Positions 17,579 to 27,617 of a stretch of DNA of 64,000 bases are shown here, in pieces. The translations under genes and the position numbers were made by a program. Within the stretch, counting starts at the first letter, position 1. Each line of letters begins with the position of its first letter. Source of the DNA: Azonexaceae bacterium s22 (GTDB lineage Bacteria > Pseudomonadota > Gammaproteobacteria > Burkholderiales > Rhodocyclaceae); assembly GCA_016617495.1 (NCBI GenBank), contig WYCU01000001.1, positions 594,849-658,848 on the forward strand, in the 5' to 3' direction. The notes under the pieces are model-generated. The model was not told where the DNA came from. It did not search any database and saw nothing but the letters and a program-made list of their open reading frames with translations.

Positions 17579-18363
17579 TCGACACCCACTGCCATCTCGA
17601 CGCCGACGAATTTGCGGTGGATCGGGATGCAGTTGCCGCCGCGGCCTTGCAGGCCGGTGTCGGATGCATGGTGGTGCCATCTGTCGCGGTCGACACCTTT
17701 TTTGGGGCAAAAACCGTGGTCGAGCGCTACCCGGCCTGTGTGGCCGCCTATGGCATCCATCCCTTGTATGTCGCGAAATCGCGGCCAGACGATGTGGCGA
17801 CCGTGCGCGCCTGGCTGGAACGTGAGCGTCCGGTCGCGGTCGGCGAAATCGGGCTGGATGGCTTTGTGCCGGATGCCGATCCGGTTCTACAGGAATTTTT
17901 CTTTGTCGAACAGCTCAAGCTGGCGCGCGAATTCGATCTGCCCGTCATCCTCCATGTGCGCCGGGCCATCGACACAGTACTCAAGCATCTGCGCCGTATT
18001 CGCGTGCGCGGCGGCATTGCCCATGCCTTCAACGGGAGCCGCCAGCAGGCCGACGAATTCATCAAACTCGGTTTTGCGCTGGGGTTCGGCGGTGCCATGA
18101 CCTATTCCGGTTCCACGCGCATTCGCGCACTGGCCGCCAGCCTGCCGGCCGAGCGCATCGTGCTCGAAACCGATGCGCCGGATATTCCGCCCGCCTGGCT
18201 CAACGGCGGGCGCAACACCCCGGACCAACTGCCACGGATGGCCGACGTGCTGGCCGAATTGCGCCTGACCGACCGTGCCACCGTCGTGGCGCAGAGCCAT
18301 GCCGCGGCTTGTGCCGCCTTGCCAGCACTACGCGATTTTGGCCGCGCGTTTGCCGAACTTTGA
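17572..18363 (+). CDS. TatD-family metal-dependent hydrolase
   Basis: A 263-residue TIM-barrel hydrolase of the TatD/YcfH group. Metal ligands are visible in DTHCHLD, VGEIGLDG, ILHVRRA, GIAHAFNG and LETDAPDIPP. TatD enzymes act as Mg-dependent 3'-5' exonucleases or related hydrolases. The ATG lies inside the dadA 3' end. Residues about 39-48 (SVAVDTFFGAKT) are encoded by an embedded copy of the dispersed element, which supplies a short stretch I would not expect at this position in the family. Confidence 0.92.
   Translation: MLIDTHCHLDADEFAVDRDAVAAAALQAGVGCMVVPSVAVDTFFGAKTVVERYPACVAAYGIHPLYVAKSRPDDVATVRAWLERERPVAVGEIGLDGFVPDADPVLQEFFFVEQLKLAREFDLPVILHVRRAIDTVLKHLRRIRVRGGIAHAFNGSRQQADEFIKLGFALGFGGAMTYSGSTRIRALAASLPAERIVLETDAPDIPPAWLNGGRNTPDQLPRMADVLAELRLTDRATVVAQSHAAACAALPALRDFGRAFAEL
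17681..17715 (-). repeat. Dispersed GGTCGACCGCGACAAT element, copy 3 (inside tatD)
   Basis: On the minus strand it reads TTTTTGCCCC, an A-rich spacer, then GGTGTCGACCGCGACAG. It lies wholly inside tatD coding sequence and keeps the frame. Confidence 0.75.
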
Positions 18364-18498
18364 TTCAAGCCAAGTATTCGAAAACGCTAATGCGCTAGAG
18401 TGTGACGGTGTGTTCCTTCGGGAACGATAGCGCCGCGATGCCGGCAAGCCGGGTTGGCGAATTTCCGCCGACCGGCGATTCCCGGCGCCGCCACGATC

Positions 18499-19374
18499 AT
18501 GACGAACAGCCCGAACCCCAAACGCGGCAATCCCCGCCGCCAGTTTCTTCTCGACGCCGCCCGCGCTGCCTGCGGTGTCGGCATGCTCGGCCTTGGCCTG
18601 GGCTTGTACGCCACGCATGCCAAGGCGCGTCCGCCGCTCGCCTTGCGTCCGCCCGGCGCACTGCCGGAGGAGGATTTTCTCGGGGCCTGCATTCGCTGCG
18701 GGGCCTGTGTGCGCGATTGTCCTTACAACACGCTGGTGCTCGCCAAGCCGGAAACTGCGGTGGCGACCGGCACCCCTTATTTCACGGCGCGCACCATCCC
18801 GTGCGAGATGTGCGAGGACATTCCCTGCATCAAGGCGTGCCCGACGCAGGCACTCGATCACCAGCTGACCGACATCAACCGGGCCAAAATGGGCGTGGCG
18901 GTGCTCATCGATCATGAAACCTGCCTGAATTTCCTCGGTCTGCGCTGCGATGTCTGCTACCGGGTCTGCCCGGTGATCGACAAGGCCATCACGCTGGAAA
19001 TGGTGCCTAATCAACGTACCGGCCGCCATGCCATGCTCCTGCCCACCGTCCATTCCGAGCACTGCACCGGCTGCGGCAAGTGCGAGAAATCCTGTGTGCT
19101 GGAAGAAGCGGCGATCCGCATTTTGCCGCCCAAGCTGGCCAAGGGGGAACTCGGCCAGCACTATCGTCTAGGCTGGGAAGAACAGAAAAAGGCCGGGCAT
19201 TCGCTCATCGACGAATCCAAGATGCTCGATTTGCCCGACCGCTTGCCGGAAGGCGCCAAATTGCCCGGCCACTTCGATCCGGCCTCGGGCAATACCGAGC
19301 CGATGCGCGGCCTGCCCGGCAGCGAAGCCGGACTCGGGCCGACCAGCACGCTGGCGCCGGGAGGCAAACCATGA
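18499..19374 (+). CDS. napG: Ferredoxin-type protein NapG
   Basis: A periplasmic multi-cluster ferredoxin that passes electrons from NapH toward periplasmic nitrate reductase. The N-terminus has a Tat signal ([14 protein letters not shown]). Four 4Fe-4S motifs follow: [26 protein letters not shown], the split [17 protein letters not shown] and [12 protein letters not shown] start at ATG 18499, just before the Tat motif; longer in-frame starts exist upstream. It overlaps napH by 4 bp. No napA, napB, napD or napF is in the window, so this is a detached pair. Confidence 0.93.
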   Translation: MTNSPNPKRGNPRRQFLLDAARAACGVGMLGLGLGLYATHAKARPPLALRPPGALPEEDFLGACIRCGACVRDCPYNTLVLAKPETAVATGTPYFTARTIPCEMCEDIPCIKACPTQALDHQLTDINRAKMGVAVLIDHETCLNFLGLRCDVCYRVCPVIDKAITLEMVPNQRTGRHAMLLPTVHSEHCTGCGKCEKSCVLEEAAIRILPPKLAKGELGQHYRLGWEEQKKAGHSLIDESKMLDLPDRLPEGAKLPGHFDPASGNTEPMRGLPGSEAGLGPTSTLAPGGKP

Positions 19375-20258
19375 ACGGCAAACGTATCGGTCAGGAAGCC
19401 ATCGCCAATAAGGGCTGGTTGAATGCGCACCGTTGGTTGATCCTGCGGCGCATCAGTCAGCTCACCATTCTCGGACTTTTCCTGCTCGGCCCGCTGGCCG
19501 GCATCTGGATCGTCAAGGGCAATCTCAGCTACAGCTACACCTTGAACACCCTGCCGCTCGCCGATCCTTATGTGATGTTGCAGTCGCTGGTTGCCGGGCA
19601 TCTGCCGGAAACCCTCGGCCTGATCGGCGTGGGCATTGTGCTGGCTTTCTATCTGCTGGTCGGCGGCCGGGTTTATTGCAGTTGGGTGTGTCCGGTGAAT
19701 ATGGTGACCGACGCTGCCGGCTGGCTACGTGAGCGCCTGGGCATCAAGGGCAGCGCGCAACTGTCTCGCCAGATGCGCTATTGGGTCCTGGCCATGACGC
19801 TCATCGGGTCCGCAGTAACCGGGACCGTGCTGTGGGAGTTCATCAACCCGGTTTCCATGCTCCATCGCGGGCTTCTCTTCGGCATGGGCGCAGCCTGGGC
19901 CATCGTGCTGGCGATCTTTCTCTTCGATGTGTTCGTGATGAGTCGCGGCTGGTGCGGGCGTCTTTGCCCGGTCGGCGCCTTCTACAGCCTGCTCGGCCGC
20001 TGGAGCCCGTTGCGCGTCAGCGCGCGTCAGCGCAGCGCCTGCAACGATTGCATGGATTGCTTCGAAGTCTGCCCGGAGCCGCAGGTCATCCGTCCCGCAC
20101 TCAAGGGCGAAGGCAAGGGCGTGGGGCCGGTGATCCTGGCGGCAAACTGCACCAACTGCGGACGTTGCATCGACGTCTGTGGCAAGAACGTTTTCCGCTT
20201 TGCCCTGCGCAGCGACAACCCGGCCACCACGGGCGCTTCGGAAAAAGCATCGGCGTAA
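19371..20258 (+). CDS. napH: Quinol dehydrogenase membrane component NapH
   Basis: A membrane protein with about four helices and two C-terminal cytoplasmic 4Fe-4S motifs ([12 protein letters not shown] and [14 protein letters not shown]). Two additional CxxxCP motifs (YCSWVCPVN and WCGRLCPVG) lie near the membrane, as in NapH/NosR/CcoG-type proteins. With NapG it forms a quinol-oxidising module feeding periplasmic nitrate reduction. A GGGAGG site precedes the ATG, which overlaps the napG stop. A convergent terminator separates it from rpoH. Confidence 0.94.
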   Translation: MNGKRIGQEAIANKGWLNAHRWLILRRISQLTILGLFLLGPLAGIWIVKGNLSYSYTLNTLPLADPYVMLQSLVAGHLPETLGLIGVGIVLAFYLLVGGRVYCSWVCPVNMVTDAAGWLRERLGIKGSAQLSRQMRYWVLAMTLIGSAVTGTVLWEFINPVSMLHRGLLFGMGAAWAIVLAIFLFDVFVMSRGWCGRLCPVGAFYSLLGRWSPLRVSARQRSACNDCMDCFEVCPEPQVIRPALKGEGKGVGPVILAANCTNCGRCIDVCGKNVFRFALRSDNPATTGASEKASA

Positions 20259-20263
20259 ATGAA

Positions 20264-20286
20264 GAAGGGAGCTCGAGGCTCCCTTC
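20264..20286. terminator. Shared hairpin between napH and rpoH
   Basis: A perfect 9-bp stem, GAAGGGAGC/GCTCCCTTC, with a TCGAG loop lies between the convergent stops of napH and rpoH. It lacks a long T-run on either side, so termination strength is uncertain. Confidence 0.7.
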
Positions 20287-20310
20287 ATTGCTTCCTTGTG
20301 GCTGACCCGA

Positions 20311-21168
<858 letters not shown>

Positions 21169-21203
21169 AGCGTGAGGTTCTCCTTCAAATGTCCAAAGTA
21201 AGT

Positions 21204-21230
21204 TTAGCACTCTGGCGATAAGAGTGCTAA
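21204..21230. promoter_or_regulatory. CIRCE operator (HrcA site) upstream of rpoH
   Basis: TTAGCACTC, nine bases, GAGTGCTAA: an exact match to the CIRCE consensus. HrcA binds this element to repress heat-shock operons such as groESL. Here it sits in the rpoH leader or promoter, so rpoH is probably under HrcA control. Confidence 0.93.
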
Positions 21231-21254
21231 CGGTGCCGGAAGGTTCCGGAGGAT

Positions 21255-21307
21255 ATTTTAGCGCCCCGGTTTCGCTGTCCAATTTGCCCTTTGTCGAGTG
21301 CCTAGGT
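21255..21307 (+). repeat. 53-bp direct repeat, copy A (abuts the left transposon end)
   Basis: The same 53 bp recurs at 53138-53190 with two mismatches and in the same orientation. This copy ends in CCTAGGT immediately before the TGTCGG terminal repeat. Identity of the sequence unknown. Confidence 0.85.
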
Positions 21308-21355
21308 TGTCGGTTTTCACTGAGTTTCGAACTTTTTTCATTCAGTTCTGAACTT
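21308..21355 (+). repeat. Left transposon end with two TnsB-like sites
   Basis: Site L1 (21314-21334, TTTTCACTGAGTTTCGAACTT) is fused to the terminal TGTCGG; L2 is 21336-21355 (TTTCATTCAGTTCTGAACTT). A weaker third match containing ACTCAGT lies near 21453. The asymmetry with the right end resembles Tn7. Confidence 0.8.
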
Positions 21356-21357
21356 TC

Positions 21358-21723
21358 GTGGTCGCCGAAACGGCCTATTGGCGAGGGATTTGCGATAGCG
21401 AGGGGGTAATAAGGAGCTGGAGAAATATCAAATTTCCCCAATCTGCGGTGATACTCAGTCGATTCGACGAATTCTGCGCCGCTGTCTCAAGTTCGGCCAT
21501 TGCGGCCGTTGGCCCATTGTTCGGAGTCAGGCAGCAACATGACGGTAAGCCGCCCTTCAGCACCCGACGGCCCCGAATGGCTGCTTCCTGATTAGCTCTA
21601 CAGCCGGACCCGACCCTGATCTGCCACTCAACCAGACCGAATATCTTCGGCTGGTTTTGGGGTGAACCAGTCGTTCAGTAAGGCTGCTCAAATAAAGCAA
21701 CAAGCCACAGGTGCTTACACGAG
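21358..21723. other. Non-coding stretch inside left transposon end
   Basis: No convincing gene. It holds a hairpin at 21630-21658 (AACCAG..CCGAA pairing with TTCGG..CTGGTT, then TTT on the plus strand) and a degenerate sequence with GCGGCCGTTGGCCCATTG that resembles other intergenic decay sequences in the island. Confidence 0.5.
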
Positions 21724-24225
21724 CTACTTTGCAGGCGTATCTTGTGCGGCAGCAAGCGCCTGCCGCTTTTGCGCCTGATCAGCCGCCGTTAGTTGCTCCG
21801 GCTTGATGTTGTAGGTCACCTTGTTGATCGTACCGGTGAAGCGGAACGGCAGCGTGTAGCTCTCGTCCACGGGCGAGCGCGTGTCCAAACCGATGTCGAG
21901 CGATTCGTCGATCGACATCAGGAACGGGATGGTGTGCTCCATCTTCTGCTGCGACAGCACGCGGCCATCGACCGACAGCGTACCGGTGCCGCTCTTGCCG
22001 AGGCCCGGACCGTCGTACTTGAAGTCGAACACGACCGTGTGTTTGCCGGGCGACAGCGAACGACCCAGCCAGTCTTCGGCACCGACACCGCCCTCGAAGC
22101 GATAGCGCTTCAGGTTGAGCAGGTTATAGACGAACACCGGTTTGCCCTTTTGCAGGTACAGCCCGTAGCCGCCGAAACGTCCGCCCATCGTGGCAATCAT
22201 GCCCTCGGCGCCTTCCTTGGGGATGGTGAGCTCGGCGCTGATCGTGTAGTCGCGGTTGAGCAGCGCCGGTGCATTGGCCACCGGGATACCGGCATTGACG
22301 CCCCGGTAGGTGAAGGTCGTCCGACCGGCCGCACCGCTCGGACGCGGGGTCAGCAGGCGGGGCAGCACGGAGTTGTCGAGCGGGAAAACCTGATGCTTGT
22401 TCGCCTCGGCGACGAAGGCCGCCTGCATTTCCTTCAGCTTGTCGGGCATTTTCGCCGCCAGGTCGTTGGACTGCGAGAAGTCCTCGGCGATGTTGTAGAG
22501 CTCCCACTTGTAGTCCATCACCGGCGGCAGCGTCTTCGTGCCCACCAGCCAAGGCGGCTCGGGCGGCGTTGTCGCTGCGTACCAGCCGTCCTTGTAGATG
22601 CCACGGTTGGCAAAAATCTCGAAGTACTGCGCGGTGCGCTTCGACGGTGCGCTGGCGTTGGCCTTCTTGAAGGTGTAGGCCATGCTGACGCCATCCAGCG
22701 GTTTCTGCTTGATGCCGTCGACCACGTCCGGTGCGCGAATGCCGGCGGCTTCCAGGATGGTCGGCACAATGTCGATTACGTGGTGAAACTGGGTGCGGAT
22801 GCCGCCGACATCGTCGATATGGCCCGGCCAGGAAATCGCCATGCCCTGGCGGGTACCGCCAAAGTGCGAGGCCACCTGCTTGACCCACTTGAACGGCGTA
22901 TCGAAGGCCCAGGCCCACGGCGCCGCCATGTGCGGGTAGGTCGCGTCCGACCCCCAGGACTCGTAGTAGCGCAGGTACTCGACTTCGGGGAGTTCGAGCA
23001 CCCCGTTGTAGACGGTCATGGTGTTCGGCGTGCCCATCATCGAGCCTTCCGAACTGGTGCCGTTGTCGCCGTTGATGTAGATGATTAGCGTATTGTCGAG
23101 TTTGCCCATGTCCTGCACCGCCTGGATGACACGGCCGATCTCGTGGTCGTTATAGGCGGTGTAGGCAGCGAAGACGTCGGCCTGGCGGATGACGATCTTT
23201 TTCTGGATTTCCGACAGAGAGTCCCACTTGGGCAGGCTGTCCGGCCAAGGCGTCAGTTGCGTGTTCGGCGGAATGACGCCGAGGCGCTTCTGATTGGCGA
23301 AGATCGTATCGCGCAGTTTCTCCCAGCCTTGGTCGAAAAGCTTCATCGAACTGACCTTGTCGATCCACTCCTTGGTCGGATGGTGTGGCGAATGCGTGGC
23401 GCCTGGCACGTAATAGACGAGAAAGGGCTTGTCCGGGGTCGCAGCATCGAGTTCCTTCATGTAGCGGATCGCGTCGTCCGCCATGTCGGTAATCAGGTTG
23501 TAATCCTTCTGGCCGACCCACGGGAATACCGGCGTGGTGTTGCGGAACAGGTAGGGCGTCCACTGGTCGGATTCGCCGCCCATGAAGCCGTAGAAATACT
23601 GGAAGCCCATGCCCGTCGGCCACTGGTCGAATGGCCCGCCCGCGCTGTAAAGAAACGCCGGGGTGTTGTGGTTCTTGCCGAACCATGAGGTGGCATAGCC
23701 GTTGTCGGAAAGGATACGGCCAATGGTGGCGTTCTCGGTTCCGATCACTGAGTCGTAGCCGGGAAAGCCCGTAGCGAACTCGCTGACTTGGCCGAAACCG
23801 ACCGCATGGTGGTTGCGCCCGGTGATTAGTGCGGCGCGTGTCGGCGAGCACAGCGCGGTGGAATGGAACTGCGTATAGCGCAGCCCGTTCTTGGCAATGC
23901 GGTCGAGGTTGGGCGTCGGGATCACGCCACCGAAGGTGCTGGGCACGCCGAAGCCCGAGTCGTCGGTCATGATTAGCAGCACGTTCGGTGCGCCCTTGGG
24001 CGGCACCACCGTTGGCGCCCACCAGGGCTTGGATGTCTTGGCGTCCTGGGTAATCACGCCCCCGAACTTCGGTGGTGGCGGTGGCAACTGGTTGCCGGGA
24101 ATGGTGGTCGTCGCACTGGGCGCCCCCAGCGTTCCGGTGACCTGTTGCGCCATCCCGGTTCCAGGCAGGATGGCAGTCAATAATCCTGCTATCCCCAGTA
24201 TCACTGCAATGGTGGTGTTTCGCAT
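21724..24225 (-). CDS. Secreted type I sulfatase (arylsulfatase)
   Basis: An 833-residue sulfatase with a signal peptide (MRNTTIAVILGIAGLLTAIL, cleavage near GMAQ). The active-site signature CSPTRAALITGRN carries the Cys that becomes formylglycine; metal-binding Asp residues are in LLIMTDDSGFG and INGDNG. A C-terminal beta-rich domain of about 180 residues may bind substrate. The ATG at 24225 has GGAGGG upstream; the longer open frame before it shows no conserved features. It hydrolyses sulfate esters, probably to scavenge sulfate. No formylglycine-generating enzyme or anaerobic maturase is in the window. A divergent AraC-type gene is likely its regulator. Confidence 0.93.
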   Translation of the reverse strand: MRNTTIAVILGIAGLLTAILPGTGMAQQVTGTLGAPSATTTIPGNQLPPPPPKFGGVITQDAKTSKPWWAPTVVPPKGAPNVLLIMTDDSGFGVPSTFGGVIPTPNLDRIAKNGLRYTQFHSTALCSPTRAALITGRNHHAVGFGQVSEFATGFPGYDSVIGTENATIGRILSDNGYATSWFGKNHNTPAFLYSAGGPFDQWPTGMGFQYFYGFMGGESDQWTPYLFRNTTPVFPWVGQKDYNLITDMADDAIRYMKELDAATPDKPFLVYYVPGATHSPHHPTKEWIDKVSSMKLFDQGWEKLRDTIFANQKRLGVIPPNTQLTPWPDSLPKWDSLSEIQKKIVIRQADVFAAYTAYNDHEIGRVIQAVQDMGKLDNTLIIYINGDNGTSSEGSMMGTPNTMTVYNGVLELPEVEYLRYYESWGSDATYPHMAAPWAWAFDTPFKWVKQVASHFGGTRQGMAISWPGHIDDVGGIRTQFHHVIDIVPTILEAAGIRAPDVVDGIKQKPLDGVSMAYTFKKANASAPSKRTAQYFEIFANRGIYKDGWYAATTPPEPPWLVGTKTLPPVMDYKWELYNIAEDFSQSNDLAAKMPDKLKEMQAAFVAEANKHQVFPLDNSVLPRLLTPRPSGAAGRTTFTYRGVNAGIPVANAPALLNRDYTISAELTIPKEGAEGMIATMGGRFGGYGLYLQKGKPVFVYNLLNLKRYRFEGGVGAEDWLGRSLSPGKHTVVFDFKYDGPGLGKSGTGTLSVDGRVLSQQKMEHTIPFLMSIDESLDIGLDTRSPVDESYTLPFRFTGTINKVTYNIKPEQLTAADQAQKRQALAAAQDTPAK

Positions 24226-24545
24226 GATAGCCCTCCGTGACTTGTCACTGGCCAATTGAATGGATGGGCGGAGAATTTCTCGTTCCCGCATCCCGACCGA
24301 ATTGCAATCGAAATCTGAAGCAGCGCTCGATAGCAACGACTTCGAGCGCCTCAATCCACCGACAATCAAGAGCGCTCCTTGATCCTCCCCCGGCTCGACA
24401 GGACGCCGGCGTGAAGCTTCGCTACCCTTGATCTTTGCGGCTACTATACGCGCGCCAAACATCGAGCGTCTTACATTTCCGGCACGGCTTGCAAATTGCC
24501 CCGGCAAGCCGGAATACTACCCGGGCCCCCTCTTCGATACCTGCG
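24226..24545. promoter_or_regulatory. Divergent promoter region, sulfatase and AraC-type regulator
   Basis: 320 bp with no gene of its own separates the two divergent starts. It should hold both promoters and the regulator's operators; I see no clear palindrome. Confidence 0.5.
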
Positions 24546-25595
24546 ATGACCATTCCACACTCGTTTTCAGGAGACGCCGGCCATGCCCGTGTCGGCCCCT
24601 TGTTGCCGCTCCTCCCGATTCTTGCCGAAGCGGGGGTTTCGGTCGCGGAGGTCTTCAACCGAATTGGCATGAATCCGGGGATTTTCGATGATCCGGACAA
24701 CCGGATCCCGTTCGAAACGGCCGGAAAATTACTGGAAACATCCGCGCGTTTGGCGCAACTACCCGATTTGGGACTTCGCCTGGGCAGCGCAGGAAAACTG
24801 GCGAATTTTGGCGCGGTCGGGGAGTTCGTTCGTACGGCGGCAACGGTGGGAGACGGGCTGCGGGCATTCGTTGAATGCTTTGCCTTCCAGGACAGTGGCG
24901 GCGTGTTGATGCTCTTGCCAAAATCGCCCACGCAGATGGCCATCGCCTATTCGATACACATGGCCAATACACCGGCCAGAAATCAGATTCAGGACATGGC
25001 AGTGGCGCTCGGATGCAAGATTCTCAAGGAGCTTTGCGGGCCCGCCTGGGTGCCAAGCTACATACAGTTCCCACATGCCAGGGGAGCAGACCTAAGCCCG
25101 CTAGGTGCGTCGATATGCTCGAACATGAGATTTGACGCGGAGGTGGCCGCAATCGTCTTTCCAGCAAACTGGCTGGACCGGCCGCTTCGCGATAGCGATC
25201 CATTGCGTCATGCGAGCCTCGGACATGAACTTGCGTTTGGCTCGCTGATCAACGTGAAGCCTCTTTCCGAGAGCGTGCGCCGACTCCTCCACCCATTAAT
25301 CTTTAGCGGAAACCTGTCGTCGAAGCGGGTCGCGTGGCAACTTGGCATGAAGGAAAGAACCTTGCGCAAGCACCTCGCCAAAGAAGGGACAACCTTCCTG
25401 AAACTTGCCAATCTGGCGCGATTCGAGGTCGCACAACAGTTGCTTAGGGATACGTCGATGGCGATCAAGGATATCGCGATGGCCATGAATTACAGCGACG
25501 GAAACGCATTTTCCCGTGCCTTTCAAAGCTGGGCAAAGGAGAGCCCAACGGAATGGCGAAGTCGAGTGACGCAGTTGCGATTGGAAACGCCTTGA
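24546..25595 (+). CDS. AraC-family transcriptional regulator
   Basis: A 349-residue regulator. The N-terminal two thirds match the arabinose-binding-like domain of the OruR/ArgR-type group (LLPILAEAGVSVAEVFNRIGMNPGIFDDPDNRIPF and LGLRLGSAGKLANFG). The C-terminal 100 residues form the double helix-turn-helix: VAWQLGMKERTLRKHLAKEGTTF and IKDIAMAMNYSDGNAFSRAFQSWAKESPTEWR. Start ATG 24546 is chosen from where conservation begins. It is divergent from the sulfatase and probably controls it. Confidence 0.92.
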   Translation: MTIPHSFSGDAGHARVGPLLPLLPILAEAGVSVAEVFNRIGMNPGIFDDPDNRIPFETAGKLLETSARLAQLPDLGLRLGSAGKLANFGAVGEFVRTAATVGDGLRAFVECFAFQDSGGVLMLLPKSPTQMAIAYSIHMANTPARNQIQDMAVALGCKILKELCGPAWVPSYIQFPHARGADLSPLGASICSNMRFDAEVAAIVFPANWLDRPLRDSDPLRHASLGHELAFGSLINVKPLSESVRRLLHPLIFSGNLSSKRVAWQLGMKERTLRKHLAKEGTTFLKLANLARFEVAQQLLRDTSMAIKDIAMAMNYSDGNAFSRAFQSWAKESPTEWRSRVTQLRLETP

Positions 25596-25841
25596 AAAGA
25601 AAACCCCGCATTTCCTCAGAATCGGCCAAGGTTCCGGCCATTTCCACTGACGGCTCTTGGCGACGTGATTAGATGCAAAATCCGTCGGCTTCCAGAATAG
25701 TCCGGCCACTTGAATGGCTGATCAAGAGAATTCGTGACCGACTAGTTGTGGCCGGGTGCCCGCGTAGGCCATCCTGCCCCATAGCAGCCATTACCCCACA
25801 GACTGAACATATGACTCCGATCAACAACCAAGGAGTCAAAG

Positions 25842-26456
25842 ATGGAAACCATCAACACACGCGAAGCCTGGAACAAGGGAAAGCTCGTCGGCCAGAAGCC
25901 ACCGCTCAAGCCCAAAGACATCTGGGCCATCCGCATCTACCTCCAGAATGCCCATGCGGTCCGCGATCTCGCCATGTTCAATCTGGCCATCGACAGCAAG
26001 CTTAGGGGCTGCGATCTCGTCAGCCTGCGGGTGCGCGACATCACCCACGGGAACCAGGTGCTATCCCGCGCCATGGTGATCCAGAGGAAAACGCAGCGGC
26101 CAGTGCAGTTCGAATTAACCGAACCGACGAGGGCAGCAGTGTCAGCCTGGCTGGAAAAATCTCGCCTGCGAAGCGATCAGTTCCTGTTCCCGAGCAGGGT
26201 TGCAAAGTCACCCCATGTCTCAACGCGCCAATATGCACGGATCGTGCACCACTGGGCCGAATCTGCCGGCCTTGACTCGTCGGCTTATGGGACGCATTCG
26301 ATGCGGAGAACGAAGGCAACCCTGATCTACAAGCGGACGAAGAACCTGCGTGCAGTTCAACTATTGCTTGGCCATTCCAAACTGGAAAGTACGGTCCGAT
26401 ACCTCGGCATCGAGGTGGATGACGCGCTGGAAATCGCGGAACAGACTGAAATCTAG
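25842..26456 (+). CDS. Short tyrosine recombinase/integrase
   Basis: A 204-residue protein made almost entirely of a tyrosine-recombinase catalytic domain. Candidate catalytic residues are Arg in SKLRGCDL, Lys in QRKTQRP, the HxxR box HSMRRTKA, His in LLGHSKLES and Tyr in TVRYLG. The normal N-terminal SAM-like arm-binding domain is reduced to about 50 residues. Similar short integrases occur on plasmids and genomic islands. It could resolve or integrate DNA inside the transposon, but no paired att sites were identified. An AAGGAG site precedes the ATG. Confidence 0.88.
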   Translation: METINTREAWNKGKLVGQKPPLKPKDIWAIRIYLQNAHAVRDLAMFNLAIDSKLRGCDLVSLRVRDITHGNQVLSRAMVIQRKTQRPVQFELTEPTRAAVSAWLEKSRLRSDQFLFPSRVAKSPHVSTRQYARIVHHWAESAGLDSSAYGTHSMRRTKATLIYKRTKNLRAVQLLLGHSKLESTVRYLGIEVDDALEIAEQTEI

Positions 26457-26629
26457 CTAGGTATTGCGGCTGCGCGTGCTGATCACCCGTGCAGCCGCTT
26501 TCGGGCATCATCGTGTACTCGTGCTGTCGGCCAACAACTGCCTCTCGTCACATCCCGAAGATAGTCATCTATACGGCCGCTGCACTCCCAGCGCTGCCTG
26601 TAAGCCGATTCGTGCTCGTCGACAAGTGG

Positions 26630-27301
26630 TCATTGGCCCATTGATTGCAACCGATAGGCCTTGTGAACGCAGCGCGCAGCGGTTTCCTGCCCAAGCTCGT
26701 CCATGCATGCTTCGTGATATTCAGCATGCAGCAACTCAATCGAGAAATATTCCGAATACAGCGCGGAAATTTCTGTGGATTGGGTCATGTAATCGCTCGC
26801 AGTGTCCTCGTCGTCGAGGTCCTCCACGGTTAGCAAAAGGATCTGGCATTCCGCCGGTAGAATGGCATGCAAGTGCGCAACATAGTATTCGCGCATGTTT
26901 TCCGGCAATGCCGTCAATGCTGCCCGGTCATAGACCACTTGGACAGCGAGCATATCGGCCTTGGTCATGGCGAAGAAGTCGCCGCAAAATATTGTCAGTT
27001 GTCGGTGATTCCAGCGTATCAGGTCGCCATAATTTTCACGTTGCGGGCGAAGGTGTGCAGCCTTGAATAGTGCCTTTACTGCAATCGGACTTAGTTCCAC
27101 ACCAACAACCTGATGTCCTTGGTCGTGCAGCCACATGACATCCAGGCTCTTACCGCATAGTGGCACAAACACTCCTTCAGCTTTATCAACGCCCATCTGC
27201 GCCCAGAAGCGCATCAACAGTGGGTGAACATATGTCAGGTGAAACGGAGTCTGATTGGCGCGCCAACCTTCTTTCCAGAGCGCGTGGTCCGGGTGAGCCA
27301 T
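26630..27301 (-). CDS. tpm: Thiopurine S-methyltransferase
   Basis: A 223-residue bacterial TPMT. Family features are WKEGWRANQTPFH near the N-terminus, FVPLCGKSLDVMWLHDQGHQVVGVELSP (the SAM-binding block), CGDFFAM, and VYDRAALTALPENMREYY. These enzymes methylate thiopurines and, in bacteria, have been linked to methylation of selenium and tellurium oxyanions. The gene is intact and stands alone, flanked by non-coding sequence, as transposon cargo. Confidence 0.95.
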   Translation of the reverse strand: MAHPDHALWKEGWRANQTPFHLTYVHPLLMRFWAQMGVDKAEGVFVPLCGKSLDVMWLHDQGHQVVGVELSPIAVKALFKAAHLRPQRENYGDLIRWNHRQLTIFCGDFFAMTKADMLAVQVVYDRAALTALPENMREYYVAHLHAILPAECQILLLTVEDLDDEDTASDYMTQSTEISALYSEYFSIELLHAEYHEACMDELGQETAARCVHKAYRLQSMGQ

Positions 27302-27617
27302 TAATTTGCCTTCACTGCATGTTGGGGACCGCTGTACGTTAGGTCAGCAGCTGCGTGGGCTCTTCAAGACTCGCTGGGCTCGTTCAAGCGTATCTCACTA
27401 TGCATGCTTATTTGCCTAGAAGCAATTGACACCTGGGTACTGGATCAGTGCAGCTTGAGAGCTGAGGTTCAAGCAACGTGCCGATGAGCTGCGCCTTACT
27501 GTCAGATTGCCGCCTGCCAGCTACGTGAAGACTTTGTTCCGTAGCCATGCATACATGGGGTTAAGGCGCGGGTGGCACAAAATGACCACGATTTTCAGCA
27601 GGTACCGGTACCACGGC
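27302..27617. other. Non-coding stretch, 316 bp
   Basis: No gene or confident site seen. It contains an isolated GTTAGGT heptamer and a second CCTAGGT, both single matches that I do not interpret. Confidence 0.4.

Noticed and set aside
27335-27350. GTTAGGT as an integron attC core
   Set aside because: A single heptamer without a partner RYYYAAC site or palindromic structure.
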